In this document: piece after piece, positions 33,514 to 44,769 of the stretch
Position numbering within the stretch: position 1 is the first letter of the stretch
Layout of the letters: every line of letters starts with the position of its first letter
Assembly (NCBI GenBank): GCA_007922195.1
Contig: ML682088.1
Coordinates: 4,283,054-4,347,053 of the forward strand
Direction of reading: 5' to 3'
DNA: 64,000 bases
DNA from: Podocnemis expansa
Lineage: Eukaryota > Chordata > Testudines > Podocnemididae
Notes under the pieces: model-generated
Databases searched by the model: none
What the model was told of the DNA's origin: nothing
Seen by the model: only the letters and a program-made list of their open reading frames with translations
Translations under genes and position numbers: made by a program

Positions 33514-34885
33514 AGAAAAGACTAGCAGGATCTTCTTCAGGGGACAAGGCAATATGCCACATCTTTTGTAAATAAGTAAGGATAGCAAAAAGCAGTCTCT
33601 TCCACACACACAAGAAGTTCTGCAACCTGGTATATAATTACCAGTCCTTTCATGTGTTGCTTGAGCCAGCCTAGTGGCCAGCTAGGCTGGGCACAAGGAA
33701 GGAGCCAGGCCTCTGTCGGTCGTGAATCCAATGCTCCAAGATGACAGCTGCAGAATTAGACTCCAAAGTTTTCATGTTCTTATCCATCTTTTATACTTGC
33801 TGGCCCTCATGTAAGTGTATGGGATTTGCTGTGTCATGTTGCCCTCTGGGTTTGTTTGAGATCATTGGTCACCAGTCACTTGCAGGCTTGATTGTATTTT
33901 GTTCTTTTCTTTCTGGGGTGGCTCCTTCTGTTTGCTTTAATCAGAGATGTCTGCATAGTTCAGCTAGTTAGATGGTAATTGTGCTCCATCAAGACAGGCT
34001 GGCAATTGAGACTGGTCCCTTCACACACACACATCCTTCAATTCACACATTTAAATGAACATACTCAACATATGCCTAAACCAGGTTTCATCAAGTATAC
34101 AAAATGGAGTACAATGTTTAAGCAGGAGTTCCAAACTGGCAATATGGAGTCTTGCTGGACATTGGTTATAATGCCTGTTTGTCAGGGTTACAGAATTATT
34201 TCAGTTATGACACTAAAGGACATATACACAACGGCTATGTCTACACACACATCATTATTTCGAAATAAGGATTTTAAAATGAGTTATTTCGAAATAAAGT
34301 CCTTATTTCAAAATAAGTTAATTTGAATTAACAAAATGTTAATTCGAATTAAGGGAAAGCTTGCTATCGAAACGGCTGTTATTTTGAAATAAAGGCATTT
34401 GGACATGTTGTTTCGAAATAGCTGTTTTGAAACAATGGTGTTGTTTCAAAACAACATGCCCAAACGGCCTTATTTCGAAATAACCATTTTTGAAATAACA
34501 GCTGTTTCAAAACAATTGGGGTTTAACCTGTTTCGAAACAGCAGTTCTTATTTCGAAAGGATGGGATCTGTCCTTTCGAAATAAGAAAACGTCATGTGGA
34601 CCAAATATCTTTTATTTCGAAATAGCCAGTGTTACTTCGAAATAAAAGTGCTGTGTAGACGTACCCAACATTAACTGACATGTACTTTAAAGGTAAATAC
34701 AATTAATTATCACTGTCCCTCCATATTATCTGTTCCTGCCCCACACCTCCAGTCACTTTCAGCTTAATGTAGAACAATCTCACACACAAGAGAACAATTT
34801 CAAGCACAGGATAAATACAAGGCACAGCATATGGTGGTGTTCAGCAGAGTTCAACTTTACAAATAATAGCACTGTTGATGAGGTT
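33514..34885 (-). repeat. Right arm of the 2.6-kb imperfect palindrome
   Basis: Reverse complement of the left arm, interrupted only by the palindromic MITE at 34233-34666. Homology continues on the far side of that insertion (34667-34885), which proves that the MITE is secondary. The arms become unalignable at about 34885, where GC-rich sequence begins. Confidence 0.85.
34233..34666. mobile_element. Palindrome-rich MITE, 'TTTCGAAA' type
   Basis: The ends are GGCTATGTCTACACAC and, inverted, GTGTGTAGACGTACCC. The 434-bp interior is packed with about twenty copies of TTATTTCGAAATAA-like words and TTTCAAAACA variants. AAC occurs on both sides (34230-34232 and 34667-34669) and may be a 3-bp target duplication. 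The left palindrome arm offers the uninserted version for comparison. No coding capacity. Confidence 0.85.
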
Positions 34886-36090
34886 ACCCTCCCAGACCAC
34901 CTGCTGCCCCAGCCTCACATCTGAAGCAACAAGGCAAGGGCAGGAGACCCCATGGTTGTGCCAGGCCAGCCCCACCACCATGTGAGACCCTGTGGTCAGA
35001 CCAGGCAGCTCCACCACCTGGGCATGTGGTGAGGGCAGGGGACCCCAGGCCAGGCCAACCATGATACATGGGCATGGGGAGAGGGTAGGAGACCCCGGGG
35101 AGGGGGGGGGAGAACCAGGGCAGCACTGTGGGCTGGGCATGGGCTGAGGGCAGGAGACTCTGGGTTGGCACCCGAGCCTCGCCCCCTGGTCTGTGGGGGG
35201 CTCCCTGGCCAGGGTTGCATCACAGCAGCCTGGCCACCAACCTGATCCCAGGGACCCGAGGCTGAGGGATGGTCCCTGGCTCTTCTGCTGTCCTGACCTT
35301 GGCCTGGACAGAGGCTGAGGAACATCCCTTGTCCCATCCGGGGCTCATGTGAGGGGCTCCATTCCCAGGCCACCCACCCCTGAGGCCCATAGGCCATGGG
35401 GGGTCCCCCCTGCAGGCAATGGGGAGACACTCATGGACCCAGCTGGGATCTAGAGGCCATGAGGGGAATGCCCCCAGCCCAGGGGTACCCCCGCCAATCC
35501 CAGCTGGGTCCCAGAGGTCTACGGACAACCCCCCGGTCCCACCCAGGGCCCAGAAGCCTAGGGGTAGCCCCCTGAGTCCCACCTGGGCCCCAGAGGCCTA
35601 AGGACACCCCCACCAGTCCCACATGGGCCCCAGAGTTCTGGAGGCCTATTGGCACCCCCCACAGCCCCAGCTGGGTCCCAAAGGCCTGGGGGGAGCCCCT
35701 GTGCCTGACCTGGGGCCCAGGAGCCTAGGGACACCTCTAACAGTCCCATATAGGCTCCTGAGCTTTGGGACCACCCCTGCCCATCCCACCTGGGGCCTGG
35801 AGGCCTACTGGCACCCCCACAGCCACACCCAGGTCCCAAAGGCCTGGGAGAATCTCCCCCACCCCACCTGGGGCCCAGAGGCCAGGGACTAATTCCCTGC
35901 TTCCACCCAGGGGCTGGAGCCCATTCAGGGAAGCCCCCCTTGGCCCCAGGCAGCCCCTCCTCTCCCCACCGCCTGACCGGGGCCTGCAGTCGCCTCCCCT
36001 CCAACTCCTACCTGCTCTGTCCTGTGGAGAGAAGCCGATGCTGGAGTTGCTGCCTCTGTTTGAAACTCCCTCCCTCCTCTCCTCTCAAAG
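34886..36090. repeat. GC-rich block with ~40-bp minisatellite
   Basis: C/G-rich DNA between AT-rich neighbours. From about 35420 to 35920 it is a tandem array of a ~40-bp unit (about 12 copies) whose core is CAGAGGCCTA followed by ACACCCCC and CAGTCCCACCTGGG. Phases run at about 35508, 35548, 35587, 35628, 35675, 35712, 35757, 35793, 35833 and 35871. The long overlapping open frames on both strands (Trp/Gly/Pro-rich repeats such as 'LGPRWD') follow from the repeat and are not taken as genes. Confidence 0.75.
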
Positions 36091-36290
36091 ATAAAAAGTA
36101 TCTGCTGAATTGCCCCCTATCCCAAGTCCTGATGTCTCAGGAAAACACCTTTATTTAGAGTAGCTACAATTGGGCCCATCTTGTCTACCTATTGTCTTTC
36201 TGGAGCCTAGATTAACCCCGTTCCTGCCTTCACGGTGAATGGAATCTCTATGCCTCGTCAAACAATTTGTAATCTGTTGATTGTCTAAAC

Positions 36291-36417
36291 CCATGAAAGC
36301 TCATGCGAAAAATAAATCTGTTAGTTTTTAAGTGCCACATAACTCCTTGTTTTCTTTTTGGTTTTTTTTTTTTTTTTTTTTTCTGGACTAGACTAACGTG
36401 GCTATCCCTTTGGAAAA
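36291..36417 (+). mobile_element. Penelope-derived insertion with 9-bp target duplication
   Basis: A single terminal unit: CCATGAAAGCTCATGCGAAA, 'ATAAATCTGTTAG', AAGTGCCAC, a T-run of about 21 bases, then GACTAACGTGGCTATCCC. It is flanked by TGTCTAAAC at 36282-36290 and 36418-36426. The insertion starts inside the hammerhead-like motif, just upstream of GAAA. Confidence 0.85.
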
Positions 36418-36426
36418 TGTCTAAAC

Positions 36427-37336
36427 TGAACTCTCATCTTAAGTAGTGACAAGTCTTACTGGCCTTTTCAGAAAAAAAGGTGCTGCATTAGCAGCTGTGA
36501 GTCTCAGATGATATATAATGAGTGTTAATTTTGATGAATCAGTGGGAGATTTGTTTTAGCCACTCAGAAGTTATAGTACTTCACCACAGCTAGGCCAACA
36601 AAACTCCCGAAGGATTACCACAGCTTTCAAGAACAGACAGAGTAGCTCCAAAATCAGGCAACAGCCCAATGAAATGGAGGTCCAGCTGGTTTGGTTTTTA
36701 AATCAAAGGTAAGTGAGCATTAGTTGACCACCTTGTGTGGGTTAAGATATGTAGCGCAAACAGTCACTCCTCAATGGTGGAACCAAAATACACATGTAAC
36801 ACATAATGACTCCTTCTCTAGATCTTTATGCTTTGGGAGAAATCCTGTGTATGGGTTTGCTACTGGTGTTTGCTTGCCAGAAAGATAAAAGGGAGATTTT
36901 TTGGGATTTGGATGTGGGAACCGGGAATGCAGAAAGCTTGTGGGGTTAGCATTAATCACAAAGAAGTAGAGTGTGTCGAGGTCAGATGAGGCTAACCACA
37001 GCATCATCACAGAGGAGCAGTGAGGACCTACAACACACATACACAACCTACCTCAGCAATGTTAGCCTTACCTTGTTCATAGACCTGGGCATATGGGGAA
37101 GATCATAAGAGGTAGTTCTCAGGATCCTACCCACGAGCAGGCAGGAGGCACAAAGCATACCTGAAGCCATGACTCTGCTCTTCCAGCTAATCAGCACTGC
37201 TGATTGCACTCTGAAGCAGGGAGTGCTGTACTTTGTGAAGTGCTGTGTCTCAGAGAGGTTTCTGCAATGCACTATTTTCTGAAGCGATCCACTTTATTCC
37301 TCCCATGCTTTGCATAAGGCTGTGTCATAAAGCACA
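36427..37336. other. Unassigned sequence
   Basis: No gene or repeat recognised. Confidence 0.35.
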
Positions 37337-37344
37337 ATCTAATC

Positions 37345-37514
37345 CAGGGGTCTCAAGCTCAAATCACCATGAGGGCCGCATGAGGACTAGTACGTTAGCC
37401 CGAGGGCTGCACCACTGAAACCTTTTCATACAACAATACTGCAAATATTGGTAACAATAGTGTCATTGTGGGCTGCAGGAAATAGCTTTTAGGGCCATGT
37501 GTTTGAGACCCCTG
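37345..37514. mobile_element. hAT MITE, family A copy 2
   Basis: A 170-bp element with ends CAGGGGTCTCAAGC and TTTGAGACCCCTG, flanked by ATCTAATC (37337-37344) and ATCTAGTC (37515-37522), a 7 of 8 duplication. Same orientation as the copy at 2944. It is the best-preserved member here. Confidence 0.9.
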
Positions 37515-37522
37515 ATCTAGTC

Positions 37523-40259
37523 CCTACTATTTTGCTAGTCACTGCTCTATTGTCCTTTGGGATGACAATCATATGCCAAAGCTATATGAAGAACAAATTC
37601 ATCTTATTAGTTCTTTTAAACCTAAACTTTCCCAGATTCCACCACGAGTCTCAAAACACTGGGTTAAATGGGGCGAGGTGCAGGGAAGAGTATTATAATA
37701 TAGACTAATGAAACTTGTCTTCAGTTAAGTTTAATTTTAGGAGATTAAAGTTGATCTAGATAAACAAGAAAAAGGAATATTCTAGAATGAGGAAAAGCAT
37801 ATTTAAAATAGGCATAGGGACTGCCAACTCAAAAGGACATTCTGCTGGGTAATGATAATTCTCCAAAACATACTTTGTGAGAAAGAGATGCAACAGAAAA
37901 AAATCAAACAGGCTTACGTCTATCATTTGGGGACCACGAAACAGAAAGTGGCTATGTGTCAAAATTACAAGATTTTAGTGTGGGTGTGAATTGCTGGCTT
38001 TTTCTTTTATGGTCACTTATCTTGTTAGGCTGGTGAGTACATTGGTGTTCACCTCATCCCTCCCCATCAGGCTTGGAGGTAGGCCACTCTGCCTCGTCAC
38101 AGTGCAACTATCAGAAGTCAGATGACGAATTGGCAGCTCCCAGCTATAACTGCCCTTTGGGCATGGCCAAGCAATAACCAATCTTCAGCCTAGCCTCCTG
38201 GCTAGGGCAGGCAGCATATATAGCCCAGTGCTCTGGCTATGGGGGCAGGACAGAATAAGGTGCAGTCTTGAGCAGCATCCTTTAGGCTGGAGCCAGACAC
38301 AACTAAACACAGCTCACCCAGTTTAAGAGGAGCAGGACACCACCTCAGGGGTGTGGCTGGTGATAGGAGAGTGGGACCCAAGCCAACCCCACTACACCAG
38401 GTCTCAGACCTTGGTCCTAAAAATGCAAAATGAACCTGCCAGTGGGTCAGTAGAGATTCCACCAAAACTTAGCGCCATCTGCCACCAACACCATCGGACT
38501 AAATTCTTGTTTACTTGGGTCACTTCCTTACCCTTTTGTGGTGCAAGTCTGTAGTCTGCAGGTCCTCAGGGTGTGCAGCAAGAAGTGGTGCCTCTTCAGC
38601 TGGTAGACAGAAGATATCTGTCACAGCAATCCTTCCCTATGCTTGGGGTCTTATTGCATGGCCCAGAGTCTGAGCCAGGCTCTTCACTCTTCAGTCTCTT
38701 ACCCTTCCAGCCCAACTGCTCTGTTTCTGGCATTGTGGATGGTGCTGGGGGAAGCGGAGTGATCCCTCCCCATCAGGCGCTGAGGGAGGCTACTCTGCCT
38801 CACTGCTGCATTGTGGTGTTTCTCACATTCTTTCTGGAAGTTTGCCATGGGAGAATAACTTTTTGTTGCTCATAAAACTGCACCGCTTGGCCTTCGATTT
38901 GTGGAGGCAGCTGTCTTGCTGGAAAAGGGCCCCAGCAATCTGGACACCTGATGTTGAAGGCTGTTTTTACTAGTTGCTACTGGTATCAGTGGATCCTGCA
39001 TCTGCTACCGAGGGTATGAATATTTTTAACTTTGTTCTGGGTCATGTGAACAGGGACAGGAAATATAGCTCTATAGCTGACTGACATTCCTTTGTGTCAC
39101 ACCTTTATTACAGTAACCAATGAGTGCACTGTCCATCTTACACTCCTCTTCCATAATGCTTCTAGAAACATCTCTGCAGGTTTTTTTTTTCACTTTTGAC
39201 TACTGATGAGAAGGGTCTGTAAAACAATCAGCAAGGAATTAGCTGTGACAAATGCTCCTTTGCCCTCTCCTTGTGCACCCAGCCAGTATATTTGCTATAT
39301 TCCTAATTAAAGGAGTCCTTGCACTTGTTAATTCTAAAATGCTGAGAACAGGTATTTAGATAAGGTTCCTTTCTGTATGCTTGGTAAATGTGGTTGTTAA
39401 TAAAAAGCCGCCTACCTAGCTGGGGTTATAATGAGTAAGGGAAACTAGCCTCCTGTTACCATGGTTTAGTAAGAAAATAAGCTGTAAATCATAATATGGT
39501 GGTGCACGTCCACTTGAAATCACTGGGGAAAGATGAGATTGCTGACCCTTTGCTCTTAAAGTGGAACTGAATAGCTGCTCTTTGGTAAGAGGCATGCATG
39601 GAGTATTTTGAGGTGGGGTGAATTTGCTCTTTGCTCTATTGTCACGTTAGTCATGCTCACCTTTCCAATCTCATTTGCCTCATTAACTTATTCAATGGTG
39701 AACTTGTGCTCACTGGATTAGTCCTTCTTTCTATTTCCACAGCAAACCCTACCCCACAGTCCCTCTGTCAATGAACTGTCCTTTTGGCATGAAGATCTCT
39801 ATCAATGAGTCTGCCAGCTGCACACGTGGTGGCAAATTTTCCAAAGAAGTTTCAGATTGATAGGAGGTTACTGCAGCCATATGACTGTTTCCTGTAGAAA
39901 GCATCGGTGAATTCTTTTCACCAGCTTTCTACTTTGCTCCCCTAATGCCTGAGTAGGAAGTGGGGAATTGAAGGGGGTAAACAAGCACAAGCAATCTGCA
40001 ATTATCCTAGATTGGTAGAGATTATGAACAGCAGTTATGAAACTTGGGCTACTTCACTCACTGCATTTGTTCTGTTAGGTTTTTATATAGTTAATTCCCC
40101 CAGTTACAAAGTGCCTAGTTATAAGCTGCCTGTCAAGCCCCAAGAAACAAACAAAAAAACAGCAGGAGGAAAGGGAAGTATCAGAGTATTTGAAAAATAA
40201 CAGCTATTAGCAGAAGACAAGACTAACAACGTAAAAGCTAGCTAATTTATCCCCCTAGT
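37523..40259. other. Unassigned sequence with a spaced direct repeat
   Basis: Two ~45-bp related segments, both opening ATCCCTCCCCATCAGGC, lie at about 38058-38100 and 38760-38805 in the same orientation, ~700 bp apart. The interval has no readable retroviral or LINE protein. Otherwise nothing is recognised, including the open frames at 38202-38875. Confidence 0.4.
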
Positions 40260-40410
40260 GTTGAAGGATTGGTCCCTGGAGTATGTCTTCTAACACTTTT
40301 TCTAGACTAGTTTTAAGTGCGCCAAACAATGGGGCCTTCAGAACTTCCCTTGAGTATCTTTCCTACCATCTTCTAGGACAGCAACTCTTCTTAAGTGAAA
40401 TTCATCCCTG
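40260..40410 (-). mobile_element. Probable old CR1-group LINE 3' fragment
   Basis: The words 'CTAGACTAGTTTTAAGTGC', 'AACAATGGGGCCTTC' and 'ACTTCCCTTGAGTAT' resemble, on the minus strand, the diverged C-terminal coding region of old CR1/L3 LINEs (the same region that reads 'LREVVESLS' at 4.8 kb). Too worn to translate well. Confidence 0.45.
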
Positions 40411-42735
40411 TGCAGAAAGTCAAGCGAAGGTTTATGCATCTTTTGAAGCCATTTACCTACTGATGTAGTAGAGTCTTTTGTGGCAATCCTCTCCAGAGGA
40501 ACAAATTTCATTCATTGATAGGAAACTTTCCCTGAGTTGGATTTACTTTTATTTTTAGGTGGAGCAATGGGAAGAAGAGACTGGTGAGTAAATGGTCATA
40601 AGTAATAATTTCAGCCTCATAAAGCTTATAGTTGAGCTCTGTGCAGACAGACCCCTGAATGCAGACGGAGGCCAAATGAAATCCATGTATCTTACATTGA
40701 AGTCAGAGGGCCTTAGACTGTAATGATCTCATTTGACCATCCCTGCCCTTCTTGGTGCAGAGCAAGAACCTGGAAGTAATAGAAAAACCAAGTGAACAGG
40801 AACATGAAAGAGTAACTTGCTGAAGTAAAGACACATACAATCACCCCCTATCTTTTCCTTGGAATACCAAAGTACTTGTTTCTGGGTGTGCTGTCAAACT
40901 TCTCATCTTGATGCTCACTTGACTGATCTTATGTCCTGCCTGTTTTAACAAAGCATTGCCTTGGGAACCATACCCATTAAAAACCACTGTGCATGTGTGA
41001 CTGATGAGATACCAGTATTTTGTGTCCTTCCTCTCAGCCAGGGGTGAGTGATCACTCAACAACCAACCCCAGATAGAAAGTGTGAAAAATTGGCAGAAGG
41101 GCGGATGGTAATAGGCAGCTATATAAGAAAAAGCCCTGAACATCAGGTCTGTCCCTATGCTGGCCACCCTAGCCTTGGAGCTATTGGGACTGTTCACAAA
41201 GTAGGGTTTGGTTCTGTGAATTCTGGTGACAGTGATTGACAAGCTCATTTACCTTCTGGCAGCTCTGAATGAAACCCCTGGATTTTGAGGGAGGAATCTT
41301 CTCGCCTACACATAACTATCATTACATCCATGGTTACATCTCGCTACTTAGCTAGGCCATTATTGTTCTACAGGCCAGAAGTTAACTGGTCAATAGTGTC
41401 ATGGGGTCTCAAACGTTGTGTTGGCATTTACATCAAAGTAAAAGTAGTGTAAAACATTAGCCAATCAAAACAATTCAGGCAATGGAAAATTGAACCTCCT
41501 ACAGATTCTTTACTTAATGAACAGAGCCCTGCAAATCTCTGTATAGCCACTTTATATCATGGGATCATTTGCTTTGTGCATGGGGGATTGGATGTGGCGC
41601 TCAAAGGTAGGGAGGAAGTTATCTGCCCCTCATAGCCTTTGAGGCTGCTTTCTTGCCTTTGAGATGGGGGTTTGGGGTGGCTGCCAATCAACTGTTCCTG
41701 TGGGACCTCCAAACAACCAGCTAAACTACAAGGCTCCCCTGTCAGTTGCTGATCAATCAGCTGTTCCACCAGGCTCCCCTGCCTGCAATCAGCTGTTCAA
41801 TGGCTGCCTGGAGGAGCTGGCCCCAAATCAGCTGATCAGCAGCAGAGGCTTTAGCCATACTGGCATCTAGAAAGCTGACTGGGGCCCCAGAGGTATAGGT
41901 GTGGATATCTAGATTCCAGATGATGGTTAGCGATAAGCTAACTGGAGATTATGTGGATCCACATTTGTGTAGCTATGCCAGACTCTATTTGCGGCCAGAC
42001 AGTAAATTAGTGTTGTGCTCTAACTGCTAATGGGAGAAGGTAAGGGGAGTGCTTAAAATACTGATGACTGAAGCGTGAATGGTTACGTCTGTGTATGCTG
42101 CACAAGCTAAGCCTCAATACAGTGGGTTTGCATAGGGTTCTGGCCAGTTCTGAGGAAAGTTGTTGGTTCCTTGCAGGATGCTCTCGGAGGAGCACAGCAC
42201 AGATGGAAATAGAGCATGAAGGTAGCTTTAAGCTAGGACTTGTGAAGGTTTCCTCAAAAGGTTGCCTTACTGCAGTCATGGCATGTGTGTATTGGGGGAA
42301 ATCGTCCCGCAGATGGATACAGAGCTCTTAGGACTGCTTTACTTGCGCTTGCCCTTTTATCTGGTACTTCTCTGAAGTGGGGCTGAGCGTCTCGACAGTT
42401 GCTGTTGATGTAATTAAAGTGCATGCTGGCACAGGTTAATCAGCCTAAGGGTGTAAAATATTGAAACTTATGGGCTGACCTTTCAAATTCTTTTTTTCTT
42501 ATGAATAAACTTGAACTTTTTTGCTGATGGCTTTAATTCACTGGCGGTACTTTTAATGACAAAATTGATTTTCTGGAATGTACATGTGCATTAAAAATGG
42601 AATGTGTTGACATTTTAAGAGGAGCATGTTTATTAAGGTTGTTAAATATGAATGTTATTTTTCAGTCCATGCACTGCATTTTACTGTATTAGAACAGCTA
42701 TTTTAAAGTGCCAGACACAGTCTTAATGTTGTGAT
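40411..42735. other. Unassigned sequence
   Basis: No gene or repeat recognised. The open frames at 40841-41248 and 42007-42279 (minus) and 41664-41870 (plus) have no visible family features or splice context. Confidence 0.35.
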
Positions 42736-42739
42736 TTGA

Positions 42740-43958
42740 ACAGTGATTTTTCTCATTCTGAAGCACTTGGAACAAAACAGAGTAATCAGGAACAGTCCAC
42801 ATGGATTCACCAAGGGCAAATTGTGCTTGACCAACCTGATTGCCTTCTATGATGAGAGGCTGGGATATATGGATGTTCTGGGAATAGCTGTTGATGTGAT
42901 ATACCTCAACTTCAGCAAAGATTTTGATATGGTTTTCCAGAGTATTCTTGTCAGCAAGTTAAGGATGTAAGGCTTGGACGAATGGATCATAAGGTGAATA
43001 GAAAGCTGGCTAGATCATCAGGTTCAGTGGGTAGTGAATCAATGCCTCAATGTCCAGTTGGCAACAGTAACTGGTGGAGTGCCCCAGGGGTTGGTCCTGG
43101 GACTGGTTCTGTTCAACATCTTCATTAAAGATAGCTTGTATGTTCAGTAAATTTGCAGGCAACACCGAGCTGGGGAGAATGGTAAACATGCTGGAGAGAA
43201 ATCTCACAAGGTTCAGCAAGGACAAGTGCAAAATCCTGCACTTAGGAAAAATTCCACGTACTGCTACAGGATGGGGACCAACTGGCTAAGTAGCAGCACT
43301 GTAGAAAAGGACCTGGGGGTTATGGTGGAGGGGAAGCTGGGTATGAGCCAATGTGCTTTGGTGGCCAAGAAGGTCAATGGCATATTGGGCTGCATCAGTA
43401 GGAGTGTTGCCAGCAGATCGACGGGTGTGATTATTTCCCTCTATTCAGTGCTGGTGAGGCTGCATCTGCAATACTGTGTCCAGTTTGGGCTCCACACTAC
43501 AGAAAGTATGCTGACAAATTAGAAAGAGTCTAGTGGAAGGCAATGAAAATGATTAGGGGCTTGGGGAACGTGACTTATGAGTAGAAACTGAAGGAACTAG
43601 GCTTATTTAGTTTGCAGGAGCGAAGACTGAGAGGAGGTTTTGATAGCAACCTTCAACTACTTGAAGGGGCGCTAGTCTGCTTTTTGTAGTAACAAGAGGA
43701 CAGAACAAGAAGCAATGGTTTCAAGGTGCAGCTGAGATGGTTGAGGTTAGATATTAGGAAAACCTTTCTCACTAGGAGGGTGGTGAAGCACTGGAATGGG
43801 TTACATAGGGAGGTGGTGTTATCTCCATCTTTGGAAACATTTACGGCTTGGTTAGAGAAAACCCTGGTTGAGAGGATTTAGTGCTAGTGGTCCTGCTTTA
43901 GCAGGGGGTTGGATTAGATGACTTCATGAGGTCCCTTCCAACCATATGAGTCTATGAG
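42740..43958 (+). mobile_element. CR1 LINE, 3' ~1.2 kb, inactive
   Basis: A long 3' portion of CR1 ORF2 plus 3' UTR. In order: 'HLEQNRVIRNSPHGFTKGK' and 'CLTNLIAFYD'; 'YLNFSKDFD' (42902-42928; the Asp of the YxDFSKAFD box is Asn); 'GVPQGLVLG' (about 43077-43103); 'KFAGNTELG' (about 43147), where the FADD catalytic box reads FAGN; 'KCKILHLGK'; 'DLGVMVEGKL'; 'GCISRSVASRS'; then the C-terminal part with several frameshifts. It ends with CR1's GGGTTGGATTAGATGACTTC and TATGAGTCTATGAG repeats. Both metal-binding Asp positions are mutated and at least five frame breaks are present. Confidence 0.93.
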
Positions 43959-44207
43959 TGAAAATAGCCAAACCATGGTATACCTGCTGTTGGGTTTATT
44001 CCTATCCTTCCCAACACATGCCCTACAGGAGGCAGGTTGTAAGAGCCATTCTGACAACTCTCCATCATGATGCCTACATTAAGGGTACTCCACCAGCTGC
44101 ATGACCTCTTTACATTGTTGGAGCACATGAAGCATTCTGTTGGATCCCGGAAGTTGGCCTGTATGCTTTTAACCAAATTAGTTATAACTATTATGGTTTC
44201 TGGTAAT

Positions 44208-44761
44208 CAGTGGCGGTGCTAGGGGGACCTCCGGTGGCCTCAGCCCCCGTGAAACCCAGAGCCAGCCCAAGTAGTGCATCTCTAAACTGCACGGGGGTGC
44301 AGTGCCGCACCCCTATGCAGGGAACACTCACCGCCCGGGCAGTGGGCAACTGGCAGCTGCCACCTCTTACCCGGCTGGAAGACAGAATCTTCTGGCTGGC
44401 AGGGAGCTGCCCCAGGCTGGGCCTAGGAGTTTTAAAAACTCCTGCCCTGGCATGACCCTGGCATGCTGGGCGCCTCAGCCTGTGCCGCAGCCCCACTCTC
44501 CCTCTGATGGCCAGGTAAGGGAGCCAGGGGGAGGCGTTGAGGGGGGCAAGCACACTGGCCTGGTGGGGAAAGAGCACGGGGTAGGGGGTCAACCCAGGGC
44601 TGTGGGGACCAGTGGTGGGACTGGGGGGTTAGGGAAGGGTTTGGAGGGCTGCTGGGAGGGGGGTTGGGAAGAGCCTAGGGAACCAGTGGGGGGGGGGGAA
44701 GAACTGACTGGGACTCCAGCGGTGGGGGGCCCCCTAATATTTATGCATAGTGGTGCCCCTG
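44208..44761. mobile_element. GC-rich hAT MITE with perfect 8-bp target duplication
   Basis: The left end is CAGTGGCGGTGCTAGGG and the right end CATAGTGGTGCCCCTG, an imperfect inverted pair. It is flanked by CTGGTAAT at 44200-44207 and again at 44762-44769. The 554-bp interior is GC-rich with a G-rich right half. The overlapping open frames of 81-158 codons in this interval are composition effects. Confidence 0.9.
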
Positions 44762-44769
44762 CTGGTAAT

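Noticed and set aside
35220..36094. Long repetitive open frames (up to 148 codons) resembling Trp/Gly/Pro-repeat proteins
   Set aside because: They are produced by the ~40-bp GC-rich minisatellite, which is open in several frames on both strands at once.
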